Source: Dioctria linearis (Eukaryota; Arthropoda; Insecta; Diptera; Asilidae). From it: a stretch of DNA of 64,000 bases. Positions within the stretch are counted from its first letter, which is position 1, and every line of letters starts with the position of its first letter. The stretch spans positions 62,001 through 126,000 of the forward strand of contig CAWVNZ010000357.1 in the NCBI GenBank assembly GCA_963930735.1, written 5' to 3'. Shown one piece after another: positions 1 through 11,759 of this stretch. Position numbers and translations under genes: made by a program. A model generated the notes under the pieces. It was not told the origin of the DNA. It did no database searches and saw only the letters and a program-made list of their open reading frames with translations.

Positions 1-2004
1 TTATACTGTCGCAAATTTTAACTACGCCAGGGATTGGCTTTTCTATAGTAAATTATTCAAAAAATAATTTTCTACTGTCGCAAATTTTAATTACGCCAGG
101 GATTGCCTTTTCGATAGTAAATTTTTCAAAAAATAATTTTTTTCTGTCGCAAATTTTAATTACGCCAGGGATTGCCTTTTCTATAGTAAATTATTCAAAA
201 AATAATTTTCAAATGTCGCAAATTTTAATTACGCCAGGTATTGCCTTTTCTATAGTAAATTATTCAAAAAATAATTTTTTACTGTCGCAAATTTTAATTA
301 TCCCAGGGATTGCCTTTTCTATAGTAAATTATTCAAAAAATAATTTTCAACTGTCGCAAATTTTAATCACGCCAGGGATTGACTTTTCTATAGTAAATTA
401 TTCAAAAAATAATTTTTTACTGTCGCAAATTTTAAGTGCGCCAGGGATTGCCTTTTCTATAGTAAATTATTCAAAAAATAATTTTTTACTGTCGCAAATT
501 TCAAATCCGCAGGGATTGCCTTTTCTACAGTAAATTATTCAAAAAATAATTTTCAACTGTCGCAAATTTTAAATATCCCAGGGATTGCCTTTTCTACAGT
601 AAATTATTCAAAAAATAATTTTTTACTGTCGCAAATTTTAAGTGCGCCAGGGATTGCCTTTTCTACAGTAAATTTTTCAAAATATTAATTTTTTACTGTC
701 GCAAATTTTAAATACGCCAGGGATTGCCTTTTCTATAGTAAATTATTCAAAAAATAATTTTCTACTGTCGCAAATTTAAATATCCCAGGGATTGCCTTTT
801 CTATAGTAAATTATTCAAAAAACAATTTTTTACTGTCGCAAATTTTAAGTGCGCCAGGGATTGCCTTTTCTATAGTAAATTATTCAAAAAATAATTTTCT
901 ACTGTCGCAAATTTGAATTACGCCAGGGATTGCCTTTTCTATAGTAAATTATTCAAAAAATAATTTTTTACTGTCGCAAATTTTAAGTCCGCCAGGGATT
1001 GCCATTTCTATAGTAAATTATTCAAAAAATAATTTTATACTGTCGCAAATTTTAATTACGCCAGGGATTGCCTTTTCTTTAGTAAATTATTCAAAAAATA
1101 ATTTTATACTGTCGCAAATTTTAGGTGCGCCAGGGATTGCCTTTTCTATAGTAAATTATTCAAAAAATAATTTTTTATTGTCGCAAATTTTAATTACGCC
1201 AGGGATTGCCTTTTCTATAGTAAATTATTCAAAAAATAATTTTCAACTGTCGCAAATTTTAATTACGCCAGGGATTGCCTTTTCTATAGTAAATTATTCA
1301 AAAAATAATTTTATACTGTCGCAAATTTTAATTACGCCAGGGATTGCCTTTTCTATAGTAAATTATTCAAAAAATAATTTTCAACTGTCGCAAATTTTAA
1401 TTACGCCAGGGATTGCCTTTTCCATAGTCAATTATTCAAAAAATAATTTTTTAATGTCGCAAATTTTAATTGCGCCAGGGATTGGCTTTTCTATAGTAAA
1501 TTTTGCAAAAAATAATTTTTACTGTCGCAAATTTTAAATACGCCAGGGATTGCCTTTTCTATAGTAAATTATTCAAAAAATAATTTTATACTGTCGCAAA
1601 TTTTCGTTACGCCAGGGATTGCCTTTTCTATAGTAAATTTTGCAAAAAATAATTTTTTACTGTCGCAAATTTTAATTGCGCCAGGGATTGCCTTTTATAT
1701 AGTAAATTATTCAAAAAATAATTTTCAACCGTCGCAAATTTTAATTACGCCAGGGATTGCCTTTTCTATAGTAAATTTTGCAAAAAAATAATTTTTTACT
1801 GTCGCAAATTTTAATTGCGCCAGGGATTGCCTTTTCTATAGTAAATTATTCAAAAAATAATTTTATACTGTCGCAAATTTTAATTACGCCAGGGATTGCC
1901 TTTTCTATAGTAAATTATTCAAAAAATAATTTTTTACTGTCGCAAATTTTAAATACGCCAGGGATTGCCTTTTCTATAGTAAATTATTCAAAAAATAATT
2001 TTCT

Positions 2005-2073
2005 ACTGTCGCAAATTTTAATTACGCCAGGGATTGCCTTTTCTATAGTAAATTATTCAAAAAATAATTTTTT
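2005..2073 (+). repeat. Reference monomer (consensus-like 69-mer)
   Basis: This copy matches the majority base at essentially every site, so it can serve as a type monomer. Read from ACTGTCGC it contains AAATTTTAA at 9-17, the variable box TTACG at 18-22, the invariant core CCAGGGATTGCC at 23-34, TTTTCTATAG at 35-44, the dyad AAATTATT-CAAAA-AATAATTT at 46-66, and a junction ending in T at 69. Two CpG sites lie at monomer positions 6-7 and 21-22. Only the frame starting at monomer position 2 has no stop; the other two forward frames and all three reverse frames each meet a stop within one monomer. Confidence 0.95.
2050..2070. repeat. Intramonomer inverted repeat (8-bp stem, 5-nt loop), example copy
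   Basis: In the common monomer, positions 46-53 (AAATTATT) and 59-66 (AATAATTT) are exact reverse complements separated by CAAAA. It recurs in every monomer with the standard AT box, so there are hundreds of potential hairpins or cruciforms at 69-bp intervals. The other AT-box forms also contain short dyads: AATTT-CTCAC-AAATT, the perfect palindrome TTTTGCAAAA, and TTTTT-C-AAAAA. Short dyads arise easily in AT-rich DNA, so any role in protein binding, replication pausing or recombination is inference. The T-run after the stem should not be read as a bacterial terminator. Confidence 0.7.
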
Positions 2074-4837
2074 ACTGTCGCAAATTTTAAATATCCCAGG
2101 GATTGCCTTTTCTATAGTAAATTTCTCACAAATTAATTTCTTACTGTCGCAAATTTTAAATACGCCAGGGATTGCCTTTTCTATAGTAAATTATTCAAAA
2201 AATAATTTTTTACTGTCGCAAATTTTAAATATCCCAGGGATTGCCTTTTTCTATAGTAAATTTCTCACAAATTAATTTCTTACTGTCGCAAATTTTAAAT
2301 ATGCCAGGGATTGCCTTTTCTATAGTAAATTATTCAAAAAATAATTTTTTACTGTCGCAAATTTTAAATATCCCAGGGATTGCCTTTTCTATAGTAAATT
2401 TCTCACAAATTAATTTTTTACTGTCGCAAATTTTAAATACGCCAGGGATTGCCTTTTCTATAGTAAATTATTCAAAAAATAATTTTTTACTGTCGCAAAT
2501 TTCAAATCCGCCAGGGGATTGCCTTTTCTATAGTAAATTATTCAAAAAATAATTTTCTACTGTCGCAAATTTTAATTACGCCAGGGATTGCCTTTTCTAT
2601 AGTAAATTATTCAAAAAATAATTTTATACTGTCGCAAATTTTGAGTGCGCCAGGGATTGCCTTTTCTATAGTAAATTATTCAAAAAATAATTTTCTACTG
2701 TCGCAAATTTTAATTACGCCAGGGATTGCCTTTTCTATAGTAAATTTCTCACAAATTAATTTTTTTCTGTCGCAAATTTCAAATCCGCCAGGGATTGCCT
2801 TTTCTATAGTAAATTATTCAAAAAATAATTTTTTACTGTCGCAAATTTTAAATATCCCAGGGATTGCCTTTTCTATAGTAAATATCTCACAAATTAATTT
2901 TTTTCTGTCGCAAATTTTAAATACGCCAGGGATTGCCTTTTCTATAGTAAAATTATTCAAAAAATAATTTTATACTGTCGCAAATTTTAATTACGCCAGG
3001 GATTGCCTTTTCTATAGTAAATTATTCAAAAAATAATTTTTTACTGTCGCAAATTTTAAATACGCCAGGGATTGCCTTTTCTATAGTAAATTATTCAAAA
3101 AATAATTTTCTACTGTCGCAAATTTTAATTACGCCAGGGATTGCCTTTTCTATAGTAAATTATTCAAAAATAATTTTTTACTGTCGCAAATTTTAAATAT
3201 CCCAGGGATTGCCTTTTCTATAGTAAATTTCTCACAAATTAATTTCTTACTGTCGCAAATTTTAAAAACGCCAGGGATTGCCTTTTCTATAGTCAAATTA
3301 TTCAAAAAATAATTTTCTACTGTCGCAAATTTTAAATATCCCAGGGATTGCCTTTTTCTATAGTAAATTTCTCACAAATTAATTTCTTACTGTCGCAAAT
3401 TTTAAATATGCCAGGGATTGCCTTTTCTATAGTAAATTATTCAAAAAATAATTTTTTACTGTCGCAAATTTTAAATATCCCAGGGATTGCCTTTTCTATA
3501 GTAAATTTCTCACAAATTAATTTTTTACTGTCGCAAATTTTAAATACGCCAGGGATTGCCTTTTCTATAGTAAATTATTCAAAAAATAATTTTTTACTGT
3601 CGCTAATTTCAAATCCGCCAGGGATTGCCTTTTCTATAGTAAATTATTCAAAAAATAATTTTCTACTGTCGCAAATTTTAATTACGCCAGGGATTGCCTT
3701 TTCTATAGTAAATTATTCAAAAATAATTTTATACTGTCGCAAATTTTAATTGCGCCAGGGATTGCCTTTTCTATAGTAAATTATTCAAAAAATAATTTTC
3801 TACTGTCGCAAATTTTAATTACGCCAGGGATTGCCTTTTCTATAGTAAATTTCTCACAAATTAATTTTTTTCTGTCGCAAATTTCAAATCCGCCAGGGAT
3901 TGCCTTTTCTATAGTAAATTATTCAAAAAATATTTTTTTACTGTCGCAAATTTTAAATATCCCAGGGATTGCCTTTTCTATAGTAAATATCTCACAAATT
4001 AATTTTTTTCTGTCGCAAATTTTAAATACGCCAGGGATTGCCTTTTCTATAGTAAATTATTCAAAAAATAATTTTTTACTGTCGCAAATTTGAAATCCGC
4101 CAGGGATTGCTTTTCTATAGTAAATTATTCAAAAAATAATTTTCTACTGTCGCAAAATTTAATTACGCCAGGGATTGCCTTTTCTATAGTAAATTATTCA
4201 AAAAATAATTTTCTACTGTCGCAAATTGTAATTGCGCCAGGGATTGCCTTTTCTATAGTAAATTATTCAAAAAATAATTTTTTTACTGTCGCAAATTTTA
4301 ATTACGCCAGGGATTGCCATTTCTATAGTAAATTATTCAAAAAATAATTTTTTACTGTCGCAAATTTTAAGTGCGCCAGGGATTGCCTTTTCTATAGTAA
4401 ATTATTCAAAAAATAATTTTTTGCTGTCGCAAATTTTAAATACGCCAGGGATTGCCTTTTCTATAGTAAATTATTCAAAAAATAATTTTCTACTGTCGCA
4501 AATTTTAATTACGCCAGGGATTGCCTTTTCTATAGTAAATTATTCAAAAAATAATTTTCTACTGTCGCAAATTGTAATTGCGCCAGGGATTGCTTTTTCT
4601 ATAGTAAATTATTCAAAAAATAATTTTTTACTGTCGCAAATTTTAATTACGCCAGGGATTACCTTTTCTATAGTAAATTATTCAAAACATAATTTTATAC
4701 TGTCGCAAACTTTAATTACGCCAGGGATTGCCTTTTCTATAGTAAATTATTCAAAAAATAATTTTTTACTGTCGCAAATTTTAAATACGCCAGGGATTGC
4801 CTTTTCTATAGTAAATTATTCAAAAAATAATTTTCTA

Positions 4838-4930
4838 CTGTCGCAAATTTTAATTACGCCAGGGATTGCCTTTTCTATAGTAAATTATTTAAAAAAATAA
4901 TTTTCTACTATCGCAAATTGTAATTGCGCC
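4838..4930 (+). repeat. ACTATCGC / TTTAAAAAAATAAT marker monomer pair (first of eight)
   Basis: A 70-bp monomer with ATTTAAAAAAATAATTTTCT (one extra base) followed by ACTATCGCAAATTGTAATTG occurs with ACTAT at 4907, 7994, 15,716, 18,608, 21,508, 27,925, 29,513 and 31,239. The steps are 3087, 7722, 2892, 2900, 6417, 1588 and 1726 bp. It is a reliable landmark for the higher-order copies of the left domain and is absent from the right domain. The ACTATCGC in the right-domain 33-mers has a different context and is probably independent. Confidence 0.85.
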
Positions 4931-5182
4931 AGGGATTGCCTTTTCTATAGTAAATTATTCAAAAAATAATTTTTTACTGTCGCAAATTTTAATTACGCCA
5001 GGGATTGCCTTTTCTATAGTAAATTATTCAAAAAATAATTTTTTACTGCCGCAAATTTTAAGTGCGCCAGGGATTGCCTTTTCTATAGTAAATTATTCAA
5101 AAAATAATTTTTTACTGTCGCAAATTTTAATTACGCCAGGGATTGCCTTTTCTATAGTAAATTATTCAAAAAATAATTTTCT

Positions 5183-5380
5183 ACTGTCGCAAATTTAAAT
5201 ATCCCAGGGATTGCCTTTTCTATAGTAAATTTTGCAAAAAAAATAATTTTTTACTGTCGCAAATTTTAAATATCCCAGGGATTGCCTTTTCTATAGTAAA
5301 TTTCTCACAAATTAATTTTTTACTGTCGCAAATTTTAAATACGCCTTTTCTATAGTAAATTATTCAAAAAATAATTTTTT
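5183..5380 (+). repeat. Indel-bearing trimer module (GC +2 A, ATATCCC/CTCAC, 59-mer), type copy
   Basis: Three consecutive monomers form a recognisable cassette. The first has AT box TTTTGC followed by eight A instead of six. The second has box AATATCCC with AT box CTCACAAATTAAT. The third is only 59 bp because AGGGATTGCC is missing after AATACGCC. The deleted 10 bases end in GCC and are preceded by GCC, so the event looks like slippage or deletion between direct GCC repeats. The 59-mer junction AATACGCCTTTTC recurs near 5341, 6434, 8429, 16151, 31674, 32632, 33728, 34962, 36679, 37084, 37834, 38241 and 39406, nearly always in this order. Confidence 0.85.
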
Positions 5381-5800
5381 ACTGTCGCAAATTTTAAATA
5401 TCCCAGGGATTGCCTTTTCTACAGTAAATTATTCAAAAAATAATTTTTTACTGTCGCAAATTTTAAATATCCCAGGGATTGCCTTTTCTACAGTAAATTT
5501 TTCAAAATATTAATTTTTTACTGTCGCAAATTTTAAATACGCCAGGGATTGCCTTTTCTATAGTAAATTATTCAAAAAATAATTTTCTACTGTCGCAAAT
5601 TTAAATATCCCAGGGATTGCCTTTTCTATAGTAAATTATTCAAAAAACAATTTTTTACTGTCGCAAATTTTAAGTGCGCCAGGGATTGCCTTTTCTATAG
5701 TAAATTATTCAAAAAATAATTTTCTACTGTCGCAAATTTTAATTACGCCAGGGATTGCCTTTTCTATAGTAAATTATTCAAAAAATAATTTTCTACTGTC

Positions 5801-7496
5801 GCAAATTTTAATTACGCCAGGGATTGCCTTTTCTATAGTAAATTATTCAAAAAATAATTTTCTACTGTCGCAAATTGTAATTGCGCCAGGGATTGCCTTT
5901 TCTATAGTAAATTATTCAAAAAATAATTTTTTACTGTCGCAAATTTTAATTACGCCAGGGATTGCCTTTTCTATAGTAAATTATTCAAAAAATAATTTTT
6001 TACTGTCGCAAATTGTAATTGCGCCAGGGATTGCCTTTTCTATAGTAAATTATTCAAAAAATAATTTTTTACTGTCGCAAATTTTAAATATCCCAGGGAT
6101 TGCCTTTTCTATAGTAAATTTCTCACAAATTAATTTCTTACTGTCGCAAATTTTAAATACGCCAGGGATTGCCTTTTCTATAGTAAATTATTCAAAAAAT
6201 AATTTTTTACTGTCGCAAATTTTAAATATCCCAGGGATTGCCTTTTCTATAGTAAATTTCTCACAAATTAATTTCTTACTGTCGCAAATTTTAAATATGC
6301 AGGGATTGCCTTTTCTATAGTAAATTATTCAAAAAATAATTTTTTACTGTCGCAAATTTTAAATATCCCAGGGATTGCCTTTTCTATAGTAAATTTCTCA
6401 CAAATTAATTTTTTACTGTCGCAAATTTTAAATACGCCTTTTCTATAGTAAATTATTCAAAAAATAATTTTTTACTGTCGCAAATTTTAAATATCCCAGG
6501 GATTGCCTTTTCTACAGTAAATTATTCAAAAAATAATTTTTTACTGTCGCAAATTTTAAATATCCCAGGGATTGCCTTTTCTACAGTAAATTTTTCAAAA
6601 TATTAATTTTTTACTGTCGGAAATTTTAAATACGCCAGGGATTGCCTTTTCTATAGTAAATTATTCAAAAAATAATTTTTTACTGTCGCAAATTTTAAAT
6701 ATCCCAGGGATTGCCTTTTCTATAGTAAATTTCTCACAAATTAATTTCTTACTGTAGCAAATTTTAAATATGCCAGGGATTGCCTTTTCTATAGTAAATT
6801 ATTCAAAAAATAATTTTTTACTGTCGCAAATTTTAAATATCAAAGGGATTGCCTTTTCTATAGTAAATTTCTCACAAATTAATTTTTTACTGTCGCAAAT
6901 TTTAAATACGCCAGGGATTGCCTTTTCTATAGTAAATTATTCAAAAAATAATTTTTTACTGTCGCAAATTTCAAATCCGCCAGGGATTGCCTTTTCTATA
7001 GTAAATTATTCAAAAAATAATTTTCTACTGTCGCAAATTTTAATTACGCCAGGGATTGCCTTTTCTATAGTAAATTATTCAAAAAATAATTTTATACTGT
7101 CGCAAATTTTAAGTGCGCCAGGGATTGCCTTTTCTATAGTAAATTATTCAAAAAATAATTTTCTACTGTCGCAAATTTTAATTACGCCAGGGATTGCCTT
7201 TTCTATAGTAAATTTCTCACAAACTAATTTTTTTCTGTCGCAAATTTCAAATCCGCCAGGGATTGCCTTTTCTATAGTAAATTATTCAAAAAATAATTTT
7301 TTACTGTCGCAAATTTTAAATATCCCAGGGATTGCCTTTTCTATAGTAAATATCTCACAAATTAATTTTTTACTGTCGCAAATTTTAAATACGCCAGGGA
7401 TTGCCTTTTCTATAGTAAATTATTCAAAAAATAATTTTTTACTGTCGCAAATTTCAAATCCGCCAGGGATTGCCTTTTCTATAGAAAATTATTCAA
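5801..7496 (+). repeat. Left-domain mosaic between D1 copies
   Basis: AATATCCC/CTCACAAATTAAT monomers alternate with standard AATACGCC or AATATGCC monomers. A second 59-mer occurs near 6434, followed by two TACAG monomers and a 70-mer at about 6595, so 6300-6620 is a close relative of 5260-5530. An uninterrupted in-frame run begins with ATG in an AATATGCC monomer at 6770. Isolated private changes include CTGTAGC at about 6752 and AATATCAAAGGG near 6836. Nothing other than satellite is seen. Confidence 0.8.
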
Positions 7497-8888
7497 AAAA
7501 TAATTTTCTACTGTCGCAAAATTTAATTACGCCAGGGATTGCCTTTTCTATAGTAAATTATTCAAAAAATAATTTTCTACTGTCGCAAATTTTAATTACG
7601 CCAGGGATTGCCTTTTCTATAGTAAATTATTCAAAAAATAATTTTCTACTGTCGCAAATTGTAATTGCGCCAGGGATTGCTTTTTCTATAGTAAATTATT
7701 CAAAAAATAATTTTTTACTGTCGCAAATTTTAATTACGCCAGGGATTACCTTTTCTATAGTAAATTATTCAAAACATAATTTTATACTGTCGCAAACTTT
7801 AATTACGCCAGGGATTGCCTTTTCTATAGTAAATTATTCAAAAAATAATTTTTTACTGTCGCAAATTTTAAATACGCCAGGGATTGCCTTTTCTATAGTA
7901 AATTATTCAAAAAATAATTTTCTACTGTCGCAAATTTTAATTACGCCAGGGATTGCCTTTTCTATAGTAAATTATTTAAAAAAATAATTTTCTACTATCG
8001 CAAATTGTAATTGCGCCAGGGATTGCCTTTTCTATAGTAAATTATTCAAAAAATAATTTTTTACTGTCGCAAATTTTAATTACGCCAGGGATTGCCTTTT
8101 CTATAGTAAATTATTCAAAAAATAATTTTTTACTGTCGCAAATTTTAAGTGCGCCAGGGATTGCCTTTTCTATAGTAAATTATTCAAAAAATAATTTTTT
8201 ACTGTCGCAAATTTTAATTACGCCAGGGATTGCCTTTTCTATAGTAAATTATTCAAAAAATAATTTTTTACTGTCGCAAATTTTAATTACGCCAGGGATT
8301 GCCTTTTCTATAGTAAATTTTGCAAAAAAAATAATTTTTTACTGTCGCAAATTTTAAATATCCCAGGGATTGCCTTTTCTATAGTAAATTTCTCACAAAT
8401 TAATTTTTTACTTTCGCAAATTTTAAATACGCCTTTTCTATAGTAAATTATTCAAAAAATAATTTTTTACTGTCGCAAATTTTAAATATCCCAGGGATTG
8501 CCTTTTCTACAGTAAATTATTCAAAAAATAATTTTTTACTGTCGCAAATTTTACATATCCCAGGGATTGCCTTTTCTACAGTAAATTTTTCAAAATATTA
8601 ATTTTTTACTGTCGCAAATTTTAAATACGCCAGGGATTGCCTTTTCTATAGTAAATTATTCAAAAAATAATTTTCTACTGTCGCAAATTTAAATATCCCA
8701 GGGATTGCCTTTTCTATAGTAAATTATTCAAAAAACAATTTTTTACTGTCGCAAATTTTAAGTGCGCCAGGGATTGCCTTTTCTATAGTAAATTATTCAA
8801 AAAATAATTTTCTACTGTCGCAAATTTTAATTACGCCAGGGATTGCCTTTTCTATAGTAAATTATTCAAAAAATAATTTTTTACTGTC
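7497..8888 (+). repeat. Segmental duplication D1, copy b
   Basis: This is the second copy of the 4410-5800 block, sharing all of its indel markers in order. It differs by a few substitutions, such as CTTTCGC near 8412 and TTACATATCCC near 8552, and one monomer box is TTACGCC instead of AATATCCC near 8285. A related block recurs at about 14,530-16,170, with the same TCAAATCCGCC, CTTTAATTACG and ACTATCGC succession, so this arrangement spread more than once. Confidence 0.85.
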
Positions 8889-8929
8889 GCAAATTTTAAG
8901 TCCGCCAGGGATTGCCTTTTCTATAGTAA

Positions 8930-10325
8930 ATTATTCAAAAAATAATTTTATACTGTCGCAAATTTTAATTACGCCAGGGATTGCCTTTTCTATAGTAAAT
9001 TATTCAAAAAATATTTTTATACTGTCGCAAATTTTAAGTGCGCCAGGGATTGCCTTTTCTATAGTAAATTATTCAAAAAATAATTTTTTATTGTCGCAAA
9101 TTTTAATTACGCCAGGGATTGCCTTTTCTATAGTAAATTATTCAAAAAATAATTTTCAACTGTCGCAAATTTTAATTACGCCAGGGATTGCCTTTTCTAT
9201 AGTAAATTATTCAAAAAATAATTTTTTAATGTCGCAAATTTTAATTGCGCCAGGGATTGGCTTTTCTATAGTAAATTTTGCAAAAAAATAATTTTTTACT
9301 GTCGCAAATTTTAAATACGCCAGGGATTGCCTTGTCTATAGTAAATTATTCAAAAAATAATTTTATACTGTCGCAAATTTTAGTTACGCCAGGGATTGCC
9401 TTTTCTATAGTAAATTTTGCAAAAAATAATTTTTTACTGTCGCAAATTTTAATTGCGCCAGGGATTGCCTTTTCTATAGTAAATTATTCAAAAAATAATT
9501 TTCAACTGTCGCAAATTTTAATTACGCCAGGGATTGCCTTTTCTATAGTAAATTTTGCAAAAAATAATTTTTTACTGTCGCAAATTTTAATTGCGCCAGG
9601 GATTGCCTTTTCTATAGTAAATTATTCAAAAAATAATTTTATACTGTCGCAAATTTTAATTACGCCAGGGATTGCCTTTTCTATAGTAAATTATTCAAAA
9701 AATAATTTTTTACTGTCGCAAATTTTAAATACGCCAGGGATTGCCTTTTCTATAGTAAATTATTCAAAAAATTATTTTCTACTGTCGCAAATTTTAATTA
9801 CGCCAGGGATTGCCTTTTCTATAGTAAATTATTCAAAAAATAATTTTCTACTGTCGCAAATTGTAATTGCGCCAGGGATTGCCTTTTCTATAGTAAATTA
9901 TTCAAAAAATAATTTTTTACTGTCGCAAATTTTAAATATCCCAGGGATTGCCTTTTCTATAGTAAATTTCTCACAAATTAATTTCTTACTGTCGCAAATT
10001 TTAAATACGCCAGGGATTGCCTTTTCTATAGTAAATTATTCAAAAAATAATTTTTTACTGTCGCAAATTTTAAATATCCCAGGGATTGCCTTTTCTATAG
10101 TAAATTTCTCACAAATTAATTTCTTACTGTCGCAAATTTTAATTATGCCAGGGATTGCCTTTTCTATAGTAAATTATTCAAAAAATAATTTTTTACTGTC
10201 GCAAATTTTAAATATCCCAGGGATTGCCTTTTCTATAGTAAATTTTGCAAAAAATAATTTTTTACTGTCGCAAATTTTAAATACGCCAGGGATTGCCTTT
10301 TCTATAGTAAATTATTCAAAAAATA
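8930..10325 (+). repeat. Higher-order repeat H2, copy a
   Basis: About 20 monomers recur at 11,760-13,155 at an offset of 2830 (41 x 69 + 1). Shared markers are AAATATTTTTATACTG (9011 and 11,841), TTAATGTCGC (T of ATG at 9230 and 12,060), GGGATTGGCTTTTC, a GC-box monomer with one extra A at about 9280 and 12,110, CCTTGTCTATAG, and CAAAAAATTATTTTC. The two copies look nearly identical over about 1.4 kb, which points to recent duplication. The match ends where this copy has TTGTAATTGCGCC and the other has TTTTAGTTACGCC. Confidence 0.88.
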
Positions 10326-11759
10326 ATTTTCTACTGTCGCAAATTGTAATTGCGCCAGGGATTGCCTTTTCTATAGTAAATTATTCAAAAAATAATTTTA
10401 TACTGTCGCAAATTTTAATTACGCCAGGGATTGCCTTTTCTATAGTAAATTATTCAAAAAATAATTTTCTACTGTCGCAAATTGTAATTGCGCCAGGGAT
10501 TGCCTTTTCTATAGTAAATTATTCAAAAAATAATTTTATACTGTCGCAAATTTTAATTACGCCAGGGATTGCCTTTTCTATAGTAAATTATTCAAAAAAT
10601 ATTTTTATACTGTCGCAAATTTTAAGTGCGCCAGGGATTGCCTTTTCTATAGTAAATTATTCAAAAAATAATTTTCAACTGTCGCAAATTTTAATTACGC
10701 CAGGGATTGCCTTTTCTATAGTAAATTATTCAAAAAATAATTTTATACTGTCGCAAATTTTAATTACGCCAGGGATTGCCTTTTCTATAGTAAATTATTC
10801 AAAAAATAATTTTCTACTGTCGCAAATTGTAATTGCGCCAGGGATTGCCTTTTCTATAGTAAATTATTCAAAAAATAATTTTATACTGTCGCAAATTTTA
10901 ATTACGCCAGGGATTGCCTTTTCTATAGTAAATTATTCAAAAAATATTTTTATACTGTCGCAAATTTTAAGTGCGCCAGGGATTGCCTTTTCTATAGTAA
11001 ATTATTCAAAAAATAATTTTCAACTGTCGCAAATTTTAATTACGCCAGGGATTGCCTTTTCTATAGTAAATTTTGCAAAAAATAATTTTTTACTGTCGCA
11101 AATTTTAAATACGCCAGGGATTGCCTTTTCTATAGTAAATTATTCAAAAAATAATTTTCTACTGTCGCAAATTGTAATTGCGCCAGGGATTGCCTTTTCT
11201 ATAGTAAATTATTCAAAAAATAATTTTATACTGTCGCAAATTTTAATTACGCCAGGGATTGCCTTTTCTATAGTAAATTATTCAAAAAATAATTTTCTAC
11301 TGTCGCAAATTGTAATTGCGCCAGGGATTGCCTTTTCTATAGTAAATTATTCAAAAAATAATTTTATACTGTCGCAAATTTTAATTACGCCAGGGATTGC
11401 CTTTTCTATAGTAAATTATTCAAAAAATATTTTTATACTGTCGCAAATTTTAAGTGCGCCAGGGATTGCCTTTTCTATAGTAAATTATTCAAAAAATAAT
11501 TTTCAACTGTCGCAAATTTTAATTACGCCAGGGATTGCCTTTTCTATAGTAAATTTTGCAAAAAATAATTTTTTACTGTCGCAAATTTTAAATACGCCAG
11601 GGATTGCCTTTTCTATAGTAAATTATTCAAAAAATTATTTTCTACTGTCGCAAATTTTAATTACGCCAGGGATTGCCTTTTCTATAGTAAATTATTCAAA
11701 AAATAATTTTCTACTGTCGCAAATTGTAATTGCGCCAGGGATTGCCTTTTCTATAGTAA
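10326..11759 (+). repeat. Short-period reiteration inside H2 (5-, 7- and 6-monomer steps)
   Basis: The marker CAAAAAATATTTTTATAC recurs at 10,599, 10,944, 11,427 and 11,841. The spacings are 345, 483 and 414 bp, exactly 5, 7 and 6 monomers with no indel. Between markers the same order recurs: TTGTAATTGCGCC, then TTACGCC, then the ATATTTTTAT monomer, then AGTGCGCC, then TTTTCAACTG. This looks like a local burst of unequal exchange in which whole monomers were gained or lost in register. All of it is in one open frame because no step changes length modulo 3. Confidence 0.85.

Larger units (their letters stand above)
1..4409 (+). repeat. Left-domain mosaic of monomer variants
   Basis: This stretch mixes monomers with boxes TTACGCC, AGTGCGCC, TTGCGCC, AATACGCC, AATATCCC and TCAAATCCGCC. 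The CTCACAAATTAAT form begins near 2110 and then alternates with standard monomers, for example at 2080-2480, 2740-2930 and 3180-3510. TACAG monomers and one 70-mer (TTCAAAATATT at about 676) occur at 520-700. That neighbourhood resembles 5500-5760 at offset 4825, as shown by the shared 70-mer and the AAAAAACAATTTTTT variant at 816 and 5641. Single-base indels such as 2232 (extra T) and 3170 (missing A) interrupt the open frame. No gene is present. Confidence 0.85.
4410..5800 (+). repeat. Segmental duplication D1, copy a
   Basis: About 20 monomers recur in the same order at 7497-8888, at an offset of 3087 rising to 3088. Shared private markers are AAAACAT (4684 and 7771), the TTTAAAAAAATAAT-ACTATCGC monomer (4907 and 7994), GC-box monomers with two extra A (5233 and about 8321), a 10-bp-deleted monomer (5341 and 8429), the 70-mer at about 5501 and 8589, and AAAAACAA (about 5641 and 8729). 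Upstream the match resumes at a shifted offset: CGCAAAATTTAAT at 4151 and 7515 are 3364 apart, a difference of 277, equal to four monomers plus one base. Endpoints are approximate. Confidence 0.85.

Noticed and set aside
2040..2052. CTATAG plus TAAATT as a TATA-box or promoter
   Set aside because: It is part of every monomer, with no downstream gene; AT-rich repeats match such motifs by chance.
2040..2073. Rho-independent terminators (AT hairpin followed by TTTT)
   Set aside because: The stem is purely A/T, it occurs in nearly every monomer, and the context is a eukaryote-type satellite without genes.
2005..2073. CENP-B box
   Set aside because: I looked for the TTCG...CGGGA pattern in both strands of the consensus and found no acceptable match. 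Absence does not exclude a centromere.
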